Shown: one piece after another, positions 28,849 through 37,950 of the stretch
How the letters are laid out: the number at the start of each line of letters is the position of its first letter
Position numbering within the stretch: the first letter of the stretch is position 1
Source: Bacteroidota bacterium
GTDB lineage: Bacteria; Bacteroidota; Ignavibacteria; Kapaibacteriales; HRBIN21
Length of the DNA stretch: 64,000 nucleotides
Reading direction: 5' to 3'
NCBI GenBank assembly: GCA_030550275.1
Contig: JAUQPR010000007.1
Location: forward strand, 62,001 to 126,000
Position numbers and translations under genes: made by a program
Notes under the pieces: generated by a model
Told to the model about the DNA's origin: nothing
What the model saw: the letters and a program-made list of their open reading frames with translations, nothing else
Database searches by the model: none

Positions 28849-31698
28849 TCACGGAGGAAGGGCAAGCACTGTCCGGAAGCGCGAGCGATGATGCGAGAGC
28901 TGCACCGCGTATATCCCCGCAGGCAGGCTCGGGAGTGGGAGTTGAAAGCGCCCATCTGGGGCAACGGTGAGCGTTGCCGTGAGGAGAGCTCTGCCGAGGA
29001 TATCCCACAGCTCCAGCCGCCATTCGCCTGGCTGTGGGAGCATGCCCGTGAGGATACCTGGAGGCTGCCAGCGAAGGAGCACCGGAGCCGCCGGCAGAGC
29101 CTCTACGGCAAGCGCTCGGGCATCGGCAATGCATTGATGGAACAGCGCCGATAGCGCTGCAGAGCTCTCCGCTGCTCCAAAGCACAGCAGGAAGCGCCGG
29201 CGCTGCCCTGGGTGGAGCTCCCCTGCGAAGCGCATGCCGGCGACAAGGGCGACATCGCCGCTGTCGGTGGGCTGTACCGTGGTACCGGCGGTGAGCAGCC
29301 GCTGCTTCTGCACGCGATCGGCGTCTCCGTAGAAGACTCCAGCGGCAAGCCCGGCACATTGGGGAGCAGCGGGGGTATCCAGCGCCACCACGCAAGCACC
29401 AACGCTGGGGTAGCCCTCGCGTTCGATGACCTCGGCGCAGTGCGGCAGGGCAATCTCCGGCTGCAGCGCCTCGGTGAAGAGCCGTGCGGAGTTAGCACGC
29501 CCCCCAGCGCCCAAGTCCCAGTCCATAAAGTAGGCTGCCCCAAGGTCGGGAAGCGTGCTGGCGGAGGCGTTCTCCAGTGTGATGAGGAGCCGTGCCACGG
29601 CGGAGCTTTCGGCAATGAAGCCCAGGAAGCGCTGCTCCAGCCGCAGCCCAATCCGGTAGGATTCGGGGGCGTTGGCATCGGAGAGCACGTTGTGGGTTGC
29701 GTCGGGCGGAGCGAAGGGCTTGAGGACGGCGAAGTCGCTGTCGCGCCCAAACAGGCTCGGGGCGGCGCTGACGATGCGGCTTCCGCTGCCGGCGAAGAGT
29801 CCACCCGAATAGAGCAGCCCGCAAGCGTCCCTGTACCGGAAGCCGATGCCGAGCGTGTTGTCGGGGAAATCGGCAAATCCGAGCGCGCCGTCGTCGGCGA
29901 TGCTGAACTGCGCAACGGCATTGCTGAAGGTGGTGAAGTTGGGCACGGGCACGAAGCGTACAAAGAGCGCGTCGCGGTACCAGCCAGTGCTGTCGCGGCA
30001 CTCCAGCCGGAGCAGCAGGGGTTCGGTGGTCTGGTATCGCGGAAGAGCGCGGAAGGGACCAATCCAGCTGGTGGAGTTGGCAGGAAGCAGCGGGAGTTCG
30101 CGGAGTGTGTCCAGTAGCTCGATCGCATCCGCTGCGCCGGCGGCAGCGCGCAGACGTGCCTGGAGTGCGGAGCCGCTGCCGAGCACATTGCGCACCTGCA
30201 CCCAGAGCCAGAGCGTGTCGCCGGTGCTCCAGCGCTGGAGTGGAGTTCCGGCAGCGTTCGTCACCACAAGCTGCGGTAGCACAAGCCCGGGCATCTCCAG
30301 TGGGTCAGATGCCAGCGCCATCCACAGGTTGAGCCGTCCGGGCAGCGCATCAGCGTCTTCGGGATTTTCCGCGCCGATATCCTCAGCGGTCCGCCGCAGC
30401 AGTGCGAGCACTTGGAGCGGACCGAGCTCTCGCCGGTATGCTCGCAGCAACGCGGCGGCTCCGGCAACAACGGGTGCTGCTGCCGAGGTACCACCGAATG
30501 TGGTGTAGCCTCCGCCGTTGTCGGTGGTCCATGCACCCTCACCCGGCGCGAGGATGCCTACTCCCAGCCCCCGTGCCGAATACGGCAGCAGGCGGTCCTC
30601 AGGGGTTGTGTTCCCAACGCCCAGCGCTCCGGCGTATCCGGCCGGGTACCATGCGCTGGTGGCTACTGGGGTGTTCCCCGCAGCAGCCACCACGAGGCTG
30701 CCACTGGCAAGGGCGAAGTCAATGACCGATTGCTGGATGCACGAGTACGTCGGGCTTCCCCAACTGCAGTTGATGACCGCAAAGCCCATGGCGGCACAGT
30801 AGAGGATGCCCTGGTAGCCGTAGTAGATTGCCGGCACCCCCACTGGCGAAGCCTTGACAGGGAAGAAGCGGCAGCGGTAGCCAATCCCGGCGATGCCGAT
30901 GCCGTTGTTGGTCGTGGCAGCAGCGATGCCGGCAACAGCAGTGCCGTGCCCCTCGCCGGGGTTGTACGGATCGCCTGGCGAGGTGCCGTCCTCCGCAGCG
31001 GTGAAGTTGTAGCCGAAGAAGTCGTCTACGTAGCCGTTGCCGTCGTCATCAATGCCGTTGAAGGGGATTTCGCCACGGTTGTGGTGGAGCGAGCCCTGTA
31101 GGTCCTCGTGCGTGGGGAAGACGCCGGTGTCCACAATGCCGATGACTACGGTGCTATCCCCTTGGAAGAGCTCCCAGGCTTGCAGCGCAGCGATGGTCCG
31201 CAGCAGTTGCTGCCGTGGGAGCAGAGGGTCGTTGGGTTGTTGGCAGGGAAGGGCGATGGGGTAGGGTTCGGCAACCTCGACCGCAGGGCAGCCCTTCCGC
31301 AGGCGTTGTGCAACCTGCTCCGGAGGGAGCGGGTCCGCGTACTCCAGCACCACGGTGCGGAGCAATGGCTCTGCAGCAGCCGCGATGGCTGCCCGGCGAG
31401 CCGCGTTCTGCGGTGTGGAGCGGGTTTGAAGGAACTGCCAGAGCTGCGGCGGCAGGAGTGGCTCGACGCGGAGAACCTGCACCGGCAGCATCTCCATCCC
31501 CAGAAGCTGCCACGGCGTATGCTCCGGGCGGAAGCGCACCAGGAGGACTCCCCACAGGACGGGTCCGCTGCGCCCGTACGCCGGATCGGGCTGGAGCACG
31601 GGCTTCTGCGCCAGGGGGATGGAGGAGACGGTCAGTGTGGCTCCCACCACGACCCCTGCGTGCAGCAGCACCGCCGTGAGCCATATGGCTTTGGGCAT
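28849..31698 (-). CDS. Second secreted subtilisin-like protease with sorting-like C-terminus
   Basis: The 949-residue S8 protease has a signal-like start (IWLTAVLLHAGVVVGA). Triad: Asp190 in GIVDTGVFPTHEDL, His251 in GEGHGTAVAGIAA, Ser405 in FGGTSAAAPVVAGA, with Asn342 in AAAGN. The His motif is HGTAVAG rather than HGTHVAG. Beyond the protease domain the segment DDGALGFADFPDNTLGIGF matches the paralogue at 20891-23758. The end, WRLELWDILGRALLTAT ... LPAGIYAVQLSHH, resembles a T9SS sorting domain. The ATG at 31698 was chosen for the signal peptide, 37 bases downstream of TAATTTTG. It heads a run with the enoyl-CoA hydratase, OmpA-like protein, GT2 and purM. Confidence 0.91.
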   Translation of the reverse strand: MPKAIWLTAVLLHAGVVVGATLTVSSIPLAQKPVLQPDPAYGRSGPVLWGVLLVRFRPEHTPWQLLGMEMLPVQVLRVEPLLPPQLWQFLQTRSTPQNAARRAAIAAAAEPLLRTVVLEYADPLPPEQVAQRLRKGCPAVEVAEPYPIALPCQQPNDPLLPRQQLLRTIAALQAWELFQGDSTVVIGIVDTGVFPTHEDLQGSLHHNRGEIPFNGIDDDGNGYVDDFFGYNFTAAEDGTSPGDPYNPGEGHGTAVAGIAAATTNNGIGIAGIGYRCRFFPVKASPVGVPAIYYGYQGILYCAAMGFAVINCSWGSPTYSCIQQSVIDFALASGSLVVAAAGNTPVATSAWYPAGYAGALGVGNTTPEDRLLPYSARGLGVGILAPGEGAWTTDNGGGYTTFGGTSAAAPVVAGAAALLRAYRRELGPLQVLALLRRTAEDIGAENPEDADALPGRLNLWMALASDPLEMPGLVLPQLVVTNAAGTPLQRWSTGDTLWLWVQVRNVLGSGSALQARLRAAAGAADAIELLDTLRELPLLPANSTSWIGPFRALPRYQTTEPLLLRLECRDSTGWYRDALFVRFVPVPNFTTFSNAVAQFSIADDGALGFADFPDNTLGIGFRYRDACGLLYSGGLFAGSGSRIVSAAPSLFGRDSDFAVLKPFAPPDATHNVLSDANAPESYRIGLRLEQRFLGFIAESSAVARLLITLENASASTLPDLGAAYFMDWDLGAGGRANSARLFTEALQPEIALPHCAEVIEREGYPSVGACVVALDTPAAPQCAGLAAGVFYGDADRVQKQRLLTAGTTVQPTDSGDVALVAGMRFAGELHPGQRRRFLLCFGAAESSAALSALFHQCIADARALAVEALPAAPVLLRWQPPGILTGMLPQPGEWRLELWDILGRALLTATLTVAPDGRFQLPLPSLPAGIYAVQLSHHRSRFRTVLALPP

Positions 31699-31703
31699 TT
31701 TTG

Positions 31704-31710
31704 TAGTTTG
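31704..31710 (+). promoter_or_regulatory. Possible -7 element TAGTTTG upstream of dnaX
   Basis: The plus strand reads TAGTTTG, one base shorter than TAnnTTTG, 35 bases before the dnaX ATG. It is weaker than the divergent minus-strand element but at the usual distance. Confidence 0.35.
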
Positions 31711-31734
31711 CACGCTGCAGAGCAGGCACCGAGG

Positions 31735-31742
31735 CAAAATTA
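31735..31742 (-). promoter_or_regulatory. Putative -7 element TAATTTTG of the second subtilase gene
   Basis: An exact TAnnTTTG match on the minus strand, 37 bases upstream of the protease ATG at 31698 and only 3 bases before the divergent dnaX ATG. Any -33 box would lie inside dnaX. Confidence 0.57.
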
Positions 31743-31744
31743 CA

Positions 31745-33361
31745 ATGCCGCAGCAGCAGGAGCAGAGCGGCTTTGTGGGATTGGCGCGGAAGTGGCGCCC
31801 GAAGACCTTCTCCGAACTCGTCGGGCAGGAGCACATCACCGTGACGCTGCGCAATGCCGTGCGCATGGGGAGGATTCACGCTGCGTACCTGTTCTGCGGA
31901 CCTCGCGGAGTGGGGAAGACCACGACGGCTCGCATCCTGGCGCGGGCGCTCAACTGCACCCAGCTCCGCCCCGATGGAGAGCCCTGCAACGAGTGCCAGA
32001 GCTGCCAGGAGATTCTCAGCGGGCGCTCCGTGGACGTTGTCGAAATTGACGGGGCATCGAACAACAGCGTCGAGGATGTTCGGCGGATTCGCGAGAGCGC
32101 GAAGTTCCCCCCAGCAAGCGGGCGCTACCGGCTCTACATCATTGACGAGGTGCACATGCTCTCGGTCTCTGCCTTCAATGCGCTGCTGAAGATTCTGGAG
32201 GAGCCGCCCGCCCATGTGGTGTTCGTCTTTGCGACAACGGAGCCGCAGAAGCTGCCGGCAACGGTTGTGAGCCGCTGCCAGCGCTTCGATTTCCGCCGCA
32301 TCCCCATCGAGCGCATTGCCCAGCATCTTGTGGCGGTAGCACGCCAGGAGGGGGTCGAGCTGCAGGAGGCAGCCGCTTCGGCGCTGGCTCGCAAAGTGGA
32401 TGGCTCCCTGCGCGATGCGCTCTCGCTACTGGACCAGGCAATCGCCTTCTGCGGCACGCACGTTACGCTGGAGGCGCTGGCGCAGATGCTGCGCCTGGTG
32501 GATGTGGAGCTGCTCTTCCGCACCACCCAAGCGCTGGCGCAGCGGGATGTTGCAGCGGTGCTGAAGTTGGTCTGGGAGCTTGCCCAGCGCGGGTACGATG
32601 GACTTGAATTCGTGGAAGCCCTGCAGGAGCATCTCCGCAACCTGCTGACCATCCGCACGACGGGCTCGGCACAGCTTCTGGATGTGCCCGCTGAGCTCGT
32701 TGAACGCTACCGCAGCGAGGCGGAGCACTTCTCGGTTGCCGATCTGCTCAACTTCCTGGCACTGCTACACTCCACGCAGCAGGCGATGCGCTACAGTAGC
32801 CAGCCGCGGATACGGCTGGAGCTGGGGTTGGTGCAAATGGCGCTGCTGGAGCGCGCCGTAGAGTTCGGCGAGCTGCTGCAACTACTCAAATCCAACTCGG
32901 GAAGGCTCGGTGAACCTCTACCGCAGTACAGCGCTGCACGGACGCAGCACTCCACACCGCACCCGACCTCTGCAGCTTCTCCAGCGCAGCCTGCGCCAGC
33001 ACAGCCAGCGGTGCAATCGTGGGAGAGCATACTCGGCGAGGAGGACCCAGCCCTGCAGGCAGCCTTTACCTCCGGAGCGCTCAGCGTGCGGCAGGAGGGC
33101 ACAAGCCTTGTCCTCTTGCCCTCGCAACCCTTCCTGGTGGAGCTCCTCAAAGGGCGGCTTCCGGCACTGACGGCGCGGCTGCGGGAGCGGCTGGGGATCT
33201 CCCTTGTGCTCCGGATCGAGAGCCCGTCGGCAGCGGAGTCGCAAGCAGAAGCTTCCTCGCCGCTCCTGGAGCAGATCGAGCAGCGCCTGACCGGGCTGCT
33301 CTCGGCACAGCGGCTGCCACTGATTTCGCCCGCGCCTCGTCAACGGAGCCGTACGGAGTAG
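31745..33361 (+). CDS. dnaX: DNA polymerase III subunit gamma/tau
   Basis: The 538-residue clamp-loader subunit is recognised by LARKWRPKTFSELVGQEHI at its N-terminus. The Walker A motif is GPRGVGKTTTARILA and the Walker B motif is YIIDEVHML. The zinc-binding Cys cluster includes CNECQSCQEI, and the sensor I region is FVFATTEPQKLPATVVSRCQ. The C-terminal part after about residue 390 is Pro/Ala/Gln-rich and ends in a small folded-looking segment, as in tau. I see no obvious slippery A-run for programmed frameshifting. The start at 31745 begins the conserved sequence. Confidence 0.96.
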   Translation: MPQQQEQSGFVGLARKWRPKTFSELVGQEHITVTLRNAVRMGRIHAAYLFCGPRGVGKTTTARILARALNCTQLRPDGEPCNECQSCQEILSGRSVDVVEIDGASNNSVEDVRRIRESAKFPPASGRYRLYIIDEVHMLSVSAFNALLKILEEPPAHVVFVFATTEPQKLPATVVSRCQRFDFRRIPIERIAQHLVAVARQEGVELQEAAASALARKVDGSLRDALSLLDQAIAFCGTHVTLEALAQMLRLVDVELLFRTTQALAQRDVAAVLKLVWELAQRGYDGLEFVEALQEHLRNLLTIRTTGSAQLLDVPAELVERYRSEAEHFSVADLLNFLALLHSTQQAMRYSSQPRIRLELGLVQMALLERAVEFGELLQLLKSNSGRLGEPLPQYSAARTQHSTPHPTSAASPAQPAPAQPAVQSWESILGEEDPALQAAFTSGALSVRQEGTSLVLLPSQPFLVELLKGRLPALTARLRERLGISLVLRIESPSAAESQAEASSPLLEQIEQRLTGLLSAQRLPLISPAPRQRSRTE

Positions 33362-33380
33362 GTCTGATAGCCTCGGTCCA

Positions 33381-33851
33381 ATGGTTGCCGTCGGAGACAT
33401 TGCCCCGAACTTCCAAGCCTATGACGACAGTGGCAATCCCTTCGAGCTGGCGCAGCTGCGCGGGCGATGGGTGGTGCTCTACTTCTACCCCAAGGACAAC
33501 ACCCCTGGGTGCACGCGCGAGGCATGCGGCTTCCGTGATGCCTGGGCAGGCTTTCAGCGGTTGGGGGTGGAGGTCATCGGAGTCAGCCCGGATTCGGTTG
33601 CCTCGCATGCGCGCTTCAAGCAGCGCTACGGATTGCCCTTCCGCCTCATCAGCGACCCCGGAGGTGCCATTGCCCAGCAGTATGGCGTCTGGAAGGAGCG
33701 CGTGCTCTACGGACGCCGCTCCATGGGGGTCGAGCGCACAACCGTTGTCATTGACCCGGAGGGAGTGGTGCGCGCAGTCTTCCCAAAGGTCCAGGTCGAT
33801 GGGCATGCCGAAGAGGTGCTGCAGACGGTGGAGCGATTGCAGCAGCAATGA
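33381..33851 (+). CDS. bcp: Thiol peroxidase of the BCP/PrxQ family
   Basis: The 156-residue peroxiredoxin reduces peroxides using thioredoxin. The peroxidatic site is YPKDNTPGCTREACGFRDA, with the catalytic Cys in PGCT and the usual second Cys five residues later in REAC. VSPDSVASHARFKQRY and LPFRLISDP are typical of the BCP/PrxQ subfamily. It is 19 bases after dnaX and overlaps the following TatD gene by 4 bases (ATGA). Confidence 0.95.
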   Translation: MVAVGDIAPNFQAYDDSGNPFELAQLRGRWVVLYFYPKDNTPGCTREACGFRDAWAGFQRLGVEVIGVSPDSVASHARFKQRYGLPFRLISDPGGAIAQQYGVWKERVLYGRRSMGVERTTVVIDPEGVVRAVFPKVQVDGHAEEVLQTVERLQQQ

Positions 33852-35233
33852 TTGACACCCACGCGCATCTGGACCTTCCCGTCTTCGATGGCGACCGTGC
33901 GGAGGTGCTGGCACGGGCACAGGAAGCAGGGGTAGAGGCGATTATCATGCCGGCAATCAGCCCCGAAGGCTTTCCCAAAGCGCGGGGACTGGTGGAGGAA
34001 TCACCCCTCCTGTACCGGGCGGTGGGGATCCATCCGCATGCGGCGGCTGAAGCCGATACGGCGGCGCTGGCAGCGGTTGAGCGCGAAGCCGAATACCCGC
34101 GTGTTGTGGCGATTGGGGAGATTGGGCTGGACTACTACTACGCCGATGGCGCCGAACCACGCCAGCAGCAATGGCTCTTCCGCGAGCAGCTCCGCATTGC
34201 AAAGCGCTGCGGGCTACCGGTCATCATCCACAATCGCAAAGCTGGGGCTGATGTGCTGCGCATCCTGGAGGAGGAGCAGGATGGAAGCCTCCGTGGGGTG
34301 TTGCACTGCTTTTCCGAGGATGCCGAGATGCTGCACCGTGCACTGCAGTTGGGCTTTTGCGTCTCCTTTACCGGCAACATCACCTATCCCAAGAGCACGC
34401 TGGGGGAGCTGGTTCGGCACGTTCCGGCAGACCGGCTCCTGTTGGAGACGGACTCGCCGTACATGGCGCCGCAGCCCCGGCGTGGACAACGCAATGAGCC
34501 CGCCTTCGTGCGCTGGATTGCCCAGCAGATTGCGGAACTGACCCAGAAACCGCTCCAGCAGGTGGTCCAGGAGACAACGGCTGCTGCCCGAGCACTGTTT
34601 CGCCTGGGGCTTGTGCTCATTGCTGCCGTCGGTACGCTCAGTGCACAGCAGGGTACGCCGCGCCACCAGTTTGCCAAGGGATTCGGCATCGGTCTGCACG
34701 GGGCGACCAACACGATTGTGGAGCTGCGCGAGTTCTCTACGCAAGAGCACCAGACCTTCTCCTACGAAGGCTTGCCGGCATTTGGGGCACATCTGTTCTA
34801 CGAGTTTGCCGACCACTTCAGCCTGGAGCTGGCGTATCTCTACTCGCGCAACACGAAGGTGCTCAAATCGCCCCAGCGTCCGTGGGGGCAGGACAATCCG
34901 GATATCTACCAGGTGGTGGAGCTGTGCGTGCACGTCAGCCCGAATCCCTACGGACGGGTCAACTTCTACGGTACGGCTGGGGGAGCGCTGATGTTCAACC
35001 GTATCCAGGAGCGCGCCGAGCACAAGCGGGCTCTCACGGTGGGGATTGGGCTACGGGCAAACTTCCCAACTTCGTTCGGGATGCTGGTGCCGTGGATGGA
35101 GTGGCGATTGGACTTTGCACTGGGGCGGGAGCGCCGGCAGGTGCACCTGAGCGCAACGGAGCAGCGCCCGGCGGACGTGGGATTCTACCTTTCACTGCCC
35201 CGAATTGGGCTGCTGTGGTGCCCCCCGTGGTGA
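33848..35233 (+). CDS. TatD metal-dependent hydrolase fused in frame to an outer-membrane-type protein
   Basis: Residues 1-253 form a complete TatD-family hydrolase with metal ligands THAHLD (His5, His7), GEIGLD (Glu91), IIHNRK (His128), LHCFS (His153) and ETDSPY (Asp202), ending with the usual ARALFRL. TatD is typically a cytoplasmic 3'-5' exonuclease-like enzyme. With no stop codon the frame continues as GLVLIAAVGTLSAQQ, a signal-peptide-like segment. Roughly 190 residues with beta-barrel character follow (FGIGLHGATN, AHLFYEFADHFSLELAYLYS, VGFYLSLPRIGLLW). The two halves belong in different compartments. An in-frame GTG at 34562 would start a protein MVQETTAAARALFRLGLVLI with a good signal peptide, so this may be two nested genes sharing a frame, a true fusion, or a lost stop or sequencing error. 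Confidence 0.78.
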   Translation: MIDTHAHLDLPVFDGDRAEVLARAQEAGVEAIIMPAISPEGFPKARGLVEESPLLYRAVGIHPHAAAEADTAALAAVEREAEYPRVVAIGEIGLDYYYADGAEPRQQQWLFREQLRIAKRCGLPVIIHNRKAGADVLRILEEEQDGSLRGVLHCFSEDAEMLHRALQLGFCVSFTGNITYPKSTLGELVRHVPADRLLLETDSPYMAPQPRRGQRNEPAFVRWIAQQIAELTQKPLQQVVQETTAAARALFRLGLVLIAAVGTLSAQQGTPRHQFAKGFGIGLHGATNTIVELREFSTQEHQTFSYEGLPAFGAHLFYEFADHFSLELAYLYSRNTKVLKSPQRPWGQDNPDIYQVVELCVHVSPNPYGRVNFYGTAGGALMFNRIQERAEHKRALTVGIGLRANFPTSFGMLVPWMEWRLDFALGRERRQVHLSATEQRPADVGFYLSLPRIGLLWCPPW

Positions 35234-35242
35234 GGAACACAG

Positions 35243-35267
35243 AAGGCGGGGAGGGCTTCCCCGCCTT
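35243..35267. terminator. Hairpin between the TatD-fusion gene and dnaK
   Basis: A 10-bp stem, AAGGCGGGGA (35243-35252) pairing with TCCCCGCCTT (35258-35267), encloses a five-base loop between two convergent genes. It lacks a strong T-tract on either strand, so it may work bidirectionally but weakly. It is the only clear hairpin among the three convergent junctions here. Confidence 0.6.
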
Positions 35268-35291
35268 CCTTGCACTGTCAGGCGTGCAGCT

Positions 35292-37208
35292 TTACGGCTT
35301 GTTGCGGTCGTCCACGACGCGGTAGTCGGCTTCCTCGACCCGCGGCTCTGATTCGGAGGTGCTGCCCCCCGGTGTAGAGCCGCCCGGCGCCGCTGCCGAG
35401 GCGCTCTGCTGGTAGAGGTGGACGGAGGCGTCGTTCCAGGCGCGCGTGAGCTCCTCCATAGCGGCGCGGAGTTCGTGCACAGGAGCGTTGTTCTTGAGGG
35501 CATTGCTGAGCTTCTCCCGCGCCTGGTCGATGCGCCCGCGGTCTGCCGGCGAGAGCTTCTCGCCCAGCTCGCGGAGCTGCTTTTCGGTCGAGTACAGCAG
35601 TGCATCGGCTTGGTTGCGCAGCTCGATCTCCTCGCGCCGACGGCGATCCTCTTCGGCATGCTCCTGCGCTTCGCGCTTCATGCGCTCGATCTCCTCCTTA
35701 CTCAGCGTGCTGGAGCCGGTGATGCGGATGCTTTGCTCCTTACCCGTTGCCCGGTCTCGGGCGGTGACGGTGAGGATGCCGTTGGCGTCAATGTCGAAGG
35801 TGACCTCAATCTGTGGCACCCCTCGTGGCGCCGGTGGGATGCCATCCAGGTGGAAGCGCCCCAGCGAGCGGTTGTCCTTTGCCAGCGGACGCTCGCCTTG
35901 GAGGACGTGGATTTCGACCGAGGTCTGGTTGTCCGTTGCTGTGGTGAAGATCTCGGTCTTGCGCGTGGGGATGGTCGTGTTGGCAGGGATGAGTACGGTC
36001 ATCACTCCGCCGAGCGTCTCCACCCCCAGCGAGAGCGGCGTCACGTCCAATAGGAGCACATCGCGGACTTCGCCCGTCAGAACCGCTGCCTGGATTGCAG
36101 CGCCGATGGCAACCACCTCATCGGGGTTGACGCTCTTGCTGGGCTCCTTGCCGAAGAACTCCCGCACCAGTTGCTGAATCCGTGGGATGCGCGTGGAGCC
36201 GCCGACGAGGATGACCTCGTCGATCTGCGCCGGTGTGAGCTTCGCATCGCGCAGTGCCTGCTCGCACGGACCCAGCGTCTTTTGGAAGAGGTCCTCGCAC
36301 AGGCTCTCGAACTTCGCCCGTGTGATGGTCATCTGCAGGTGCTTGGGTCCTTCGGCTGTGGCGGTGATGAAGGGCAGGTTGATCTCGGTCTGCAGCAACT
36401 GCGAGAGCTCGATTTTGGCTTTCTCGGCAGCCTCCCGCAGCCGTTGCAGCGCCATGGGGTCTTTGCGCAGGTCTATGCCCTCCTGCTTGTAGAACTCATC
36501 GGCGATGTAGTCAATGAGGCGCTGGTCGAAGTTGTCGCCGCCCAGATGGGTATCCCCATTGGTGGCTTTGACCTCGAAGACGCCCTCGCCAATCTCCAGA
36601 ATCGAGATGTCGAAGGTCCCACCGCCCAGGTCGTAGACAGCAACGGTCATGGTGCGACCGCGCTTGTCCAGACCGTAGGCGAGCGCCGCGGCGGTCGGCT
36701 CGTTGAGGATGCGGCGGACATTGAGCCCGGCGATCTCCCCGGCGATCTTCGTCGCCTGCCGCTGGGCATCGTTGAAGTACGCCGGAACAGTGATGACGGC
36801 GTCGGTGACCTTCTCACCCAGGTAGGCTTCGGCATCTGCCTTGAGCTTCTGCAGAATCATCGCCGAGATCTCTTCGGGTGCGTAGAGACGCCCCTCAATG
36901 TCCACTCGCACAGCGTTGCCATCGGGCGAGGGGACGACTTTGTAGGGCACCATAAGCATCTCCTGCTGCACCTCCTCCGGTCGGCGCCCCATGAAGCGCT
37001 TGATGGAGTAGACGGTGTTCTTGGGGTTGGTGATGGCTTGGCGCTTGGCTGCAGCGCCGACCAGGCGCTCACCCGTCTTAGTGAACGCTACAACCGATGG
37101 GGTCAGCCGCGAGCCCTCAGCGTTGGGGATAACGACGGGCTGTCCCCCTTCCATGACCGCTACGACGGAGTTGGTTGTTCCCAGGTCTATCCCTACGATG
37201 CGACCCAT
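35292..37208 (-). CDS. dnaK: Molecular chaperone DnaK (Hsp70)
   Basis: The 638-residue ATP-dependent chaperone opens with [20 protein letters not shown]. Other signatures are [31 protein letters not shown] and [16 protein letters not shown]. The substrate-binding domain includes [17 protein letters not shown] and a C-terminal lid, followed by a Gly/Ser/Thr/Ala-rich tail ending [11 protein letters not shown]-type residues. The ATG at 37208 follows GAGAG by 4 bases; an upstream ATG at 37232 lacks a ribosome site. I looked for a CIRCE operator and did not find one. Hsp20 lies directly upstream, separated by a hairpin at 37259-37285; grpE and dnaJ are not adjacent. Confidence 0.97.
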   Translation of the reverse strand: MGRIVGIDLGTTNSVVAVMEGGQPVVIPNAEGSRLTPSVVAFTKTGERLVGAAAKRQAITNPKNTVYSIKRFMGRRPEEVQQEMLMVPYKVVPSPDGNAVRVDIEGRLYAPEEISAMILQKLKADAEAYLGEKVTDAVITVPAYFNDAQRQATKIAGEIAGLNVRRILNEPTAAALAYGLDKRGRTMTVAVYDLGGGTFDISILEIGEGVFEVKATNGDTHLGGDNFDQRLIDYIADEFYKQEGIDLRKDPMALQRLREAAEKAKIELSQLLQTEINLPFITATAEGPKHLQMTITRAKFESLCEDLFQKTLGPCEQALRDAKLTPAQIDEVILVGGSTRIPRIQQLVREFFGKEPSKSVNPDEVVAIGAAIQAAVLTGEVRDVLLLDVTPLSLGVETLGGVMTVLIPANTTIPTRKTEIFTTATDNQTSVEIHVLQGERPLAKDNRSLGRFHLDGIPPAPRGVPQIEVTFDIDANGILTVTARDRATGKEQSIRITGSSTLSKEEIERMKREAQEHAEEDRRRREEIELRNQADALLYSTEKQLRELGEKLSPADRGRIDQAREKLSNALKNNAPVHELRAAMEELTRAWNDASVHLYQQSASAAAPGGSTPGGSTSESEPRVEEADYRVVDDRNKP

Positions 37209-37258
37209 GGTGCTCTCGCGTTTGTGCGACATTGTGTGACAAACTCAAGATATGGAAA

Positions 37259-37285
37259 CCGGACGGGGAACGCACCCCCGTCCGG
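37259..37285 (-). terminator. Hairpin terminator-like element after hsp20
   Basis: A perfect 10-bp stem, CCGGACGGGG (37259-37268) pairing with CCCCGTCCGG (37276-37285), encloses a 7-base loop 33 bases downstream of the hsp20 stop. On the minus strand it is followed by only TTT, so termination may be partial and let some transcripts continue into dnaK. Confidence 0.65.
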
Positions 37286-37317
37286 AGCCTTCAGCGTATG
37301 CAGTCCGGTGTGTGCTG

Positions 37318-37761
37318 TTACCGGACCTTGACCTCGACCTCCTCCGGCTTGGAGGGTTCGGCTTTCGGGATTGTGATCGTCAGCACGCCGTTCTCGAAGC
37401 GTGCATCGATCTGGTCGGTCTTGAGGTTCTCCGGCAGCATGAAGCTGCGAGAGAAGCTCCCGAACGTACGCTCCACCCGGAGGAAGTTGCGCTCTTCGAC
37501 TTTGCGCTCCTGCTTCTTCTCGCCCCGGATTGTGAGGACGCCGTCCTTGGAGATGGTCACCTTAACGTCCTCCTTCGCCACCCCAGGCAGCTCCGCCTGG
37601 ATGTAGACGTTGTGCTCATCCTCGCTCACATCCACCCGAGGCGAGAAGGTTCCCAGCTCGAACCGGACGGGCAAGGAGCGATCCAGCTCGTCGAAGAGCT
37701 CGTTGAACCGACGGAGCATGGACTCGATCCCACGGAAGGGCTCAAACCGGACCAGCGTCAT
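37318..37761 (-). CDS. Small heat-shock protein of the Hsp20/alpha-crystallin family
   Basis: The 147-residue protein holds unfolding proteins in a refoldable state. The alpha-crystallin domain runs from about residue 45: VDVSEDEHNVYIQAELPGV, VTISKDGVLTIRGEKKQE, and GSFSRSFMLPENLKTDQI. The final ENGVLTITIPKAE is the conserved A-x-x-x-n-G-v-L motif region, followed by a short Pro-rich tail. The start at 37761 is preceded by GGAGGT, the clearest Shine-Dalgarno in this part of the window. It lies just upstream of dnaK, suggesting shared stress control. Confidence 0.95.
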   Translation of the reverse strand: MTLVRFEPFRGIESMLRRFNELFDELDRSLPVRFELGTFSPRVDVSEDEHNVYIQAELPGVAKEDVKVTISKDGVLTIRGEKKQERKVEERNFLRVERTFGSFSRSFMLPENLKTDQIDARFENGVLTITIPKAEPSKPEEVEVKVR

Positions 37762-37950
37762 GGCACTACCTCCTGTGTTGTTGGACATCGCTGTTTGAAC
37801 TTCCGCGCAGCCCTTGCGAGCCGCCATCGGCTGATAGAGAAACAACCGTGCCAATCGCCTCAGCCACGCCGAATTGCGCCAAACTGTCGGCAAATTCTGC
37901 CATTGCTCTGCCAGCTTGAACGGCGGGAGCGGACACGGCGGCAGCAGCAC

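Noticed and set aside
37209-37320. CIRCE or other heat-shock operator before dnaK
   Set aside because: I looked for the inverted repeat TTAGCACTC/GAGTGCTAA and found none; only the hairpin at 37259-37285 is present.
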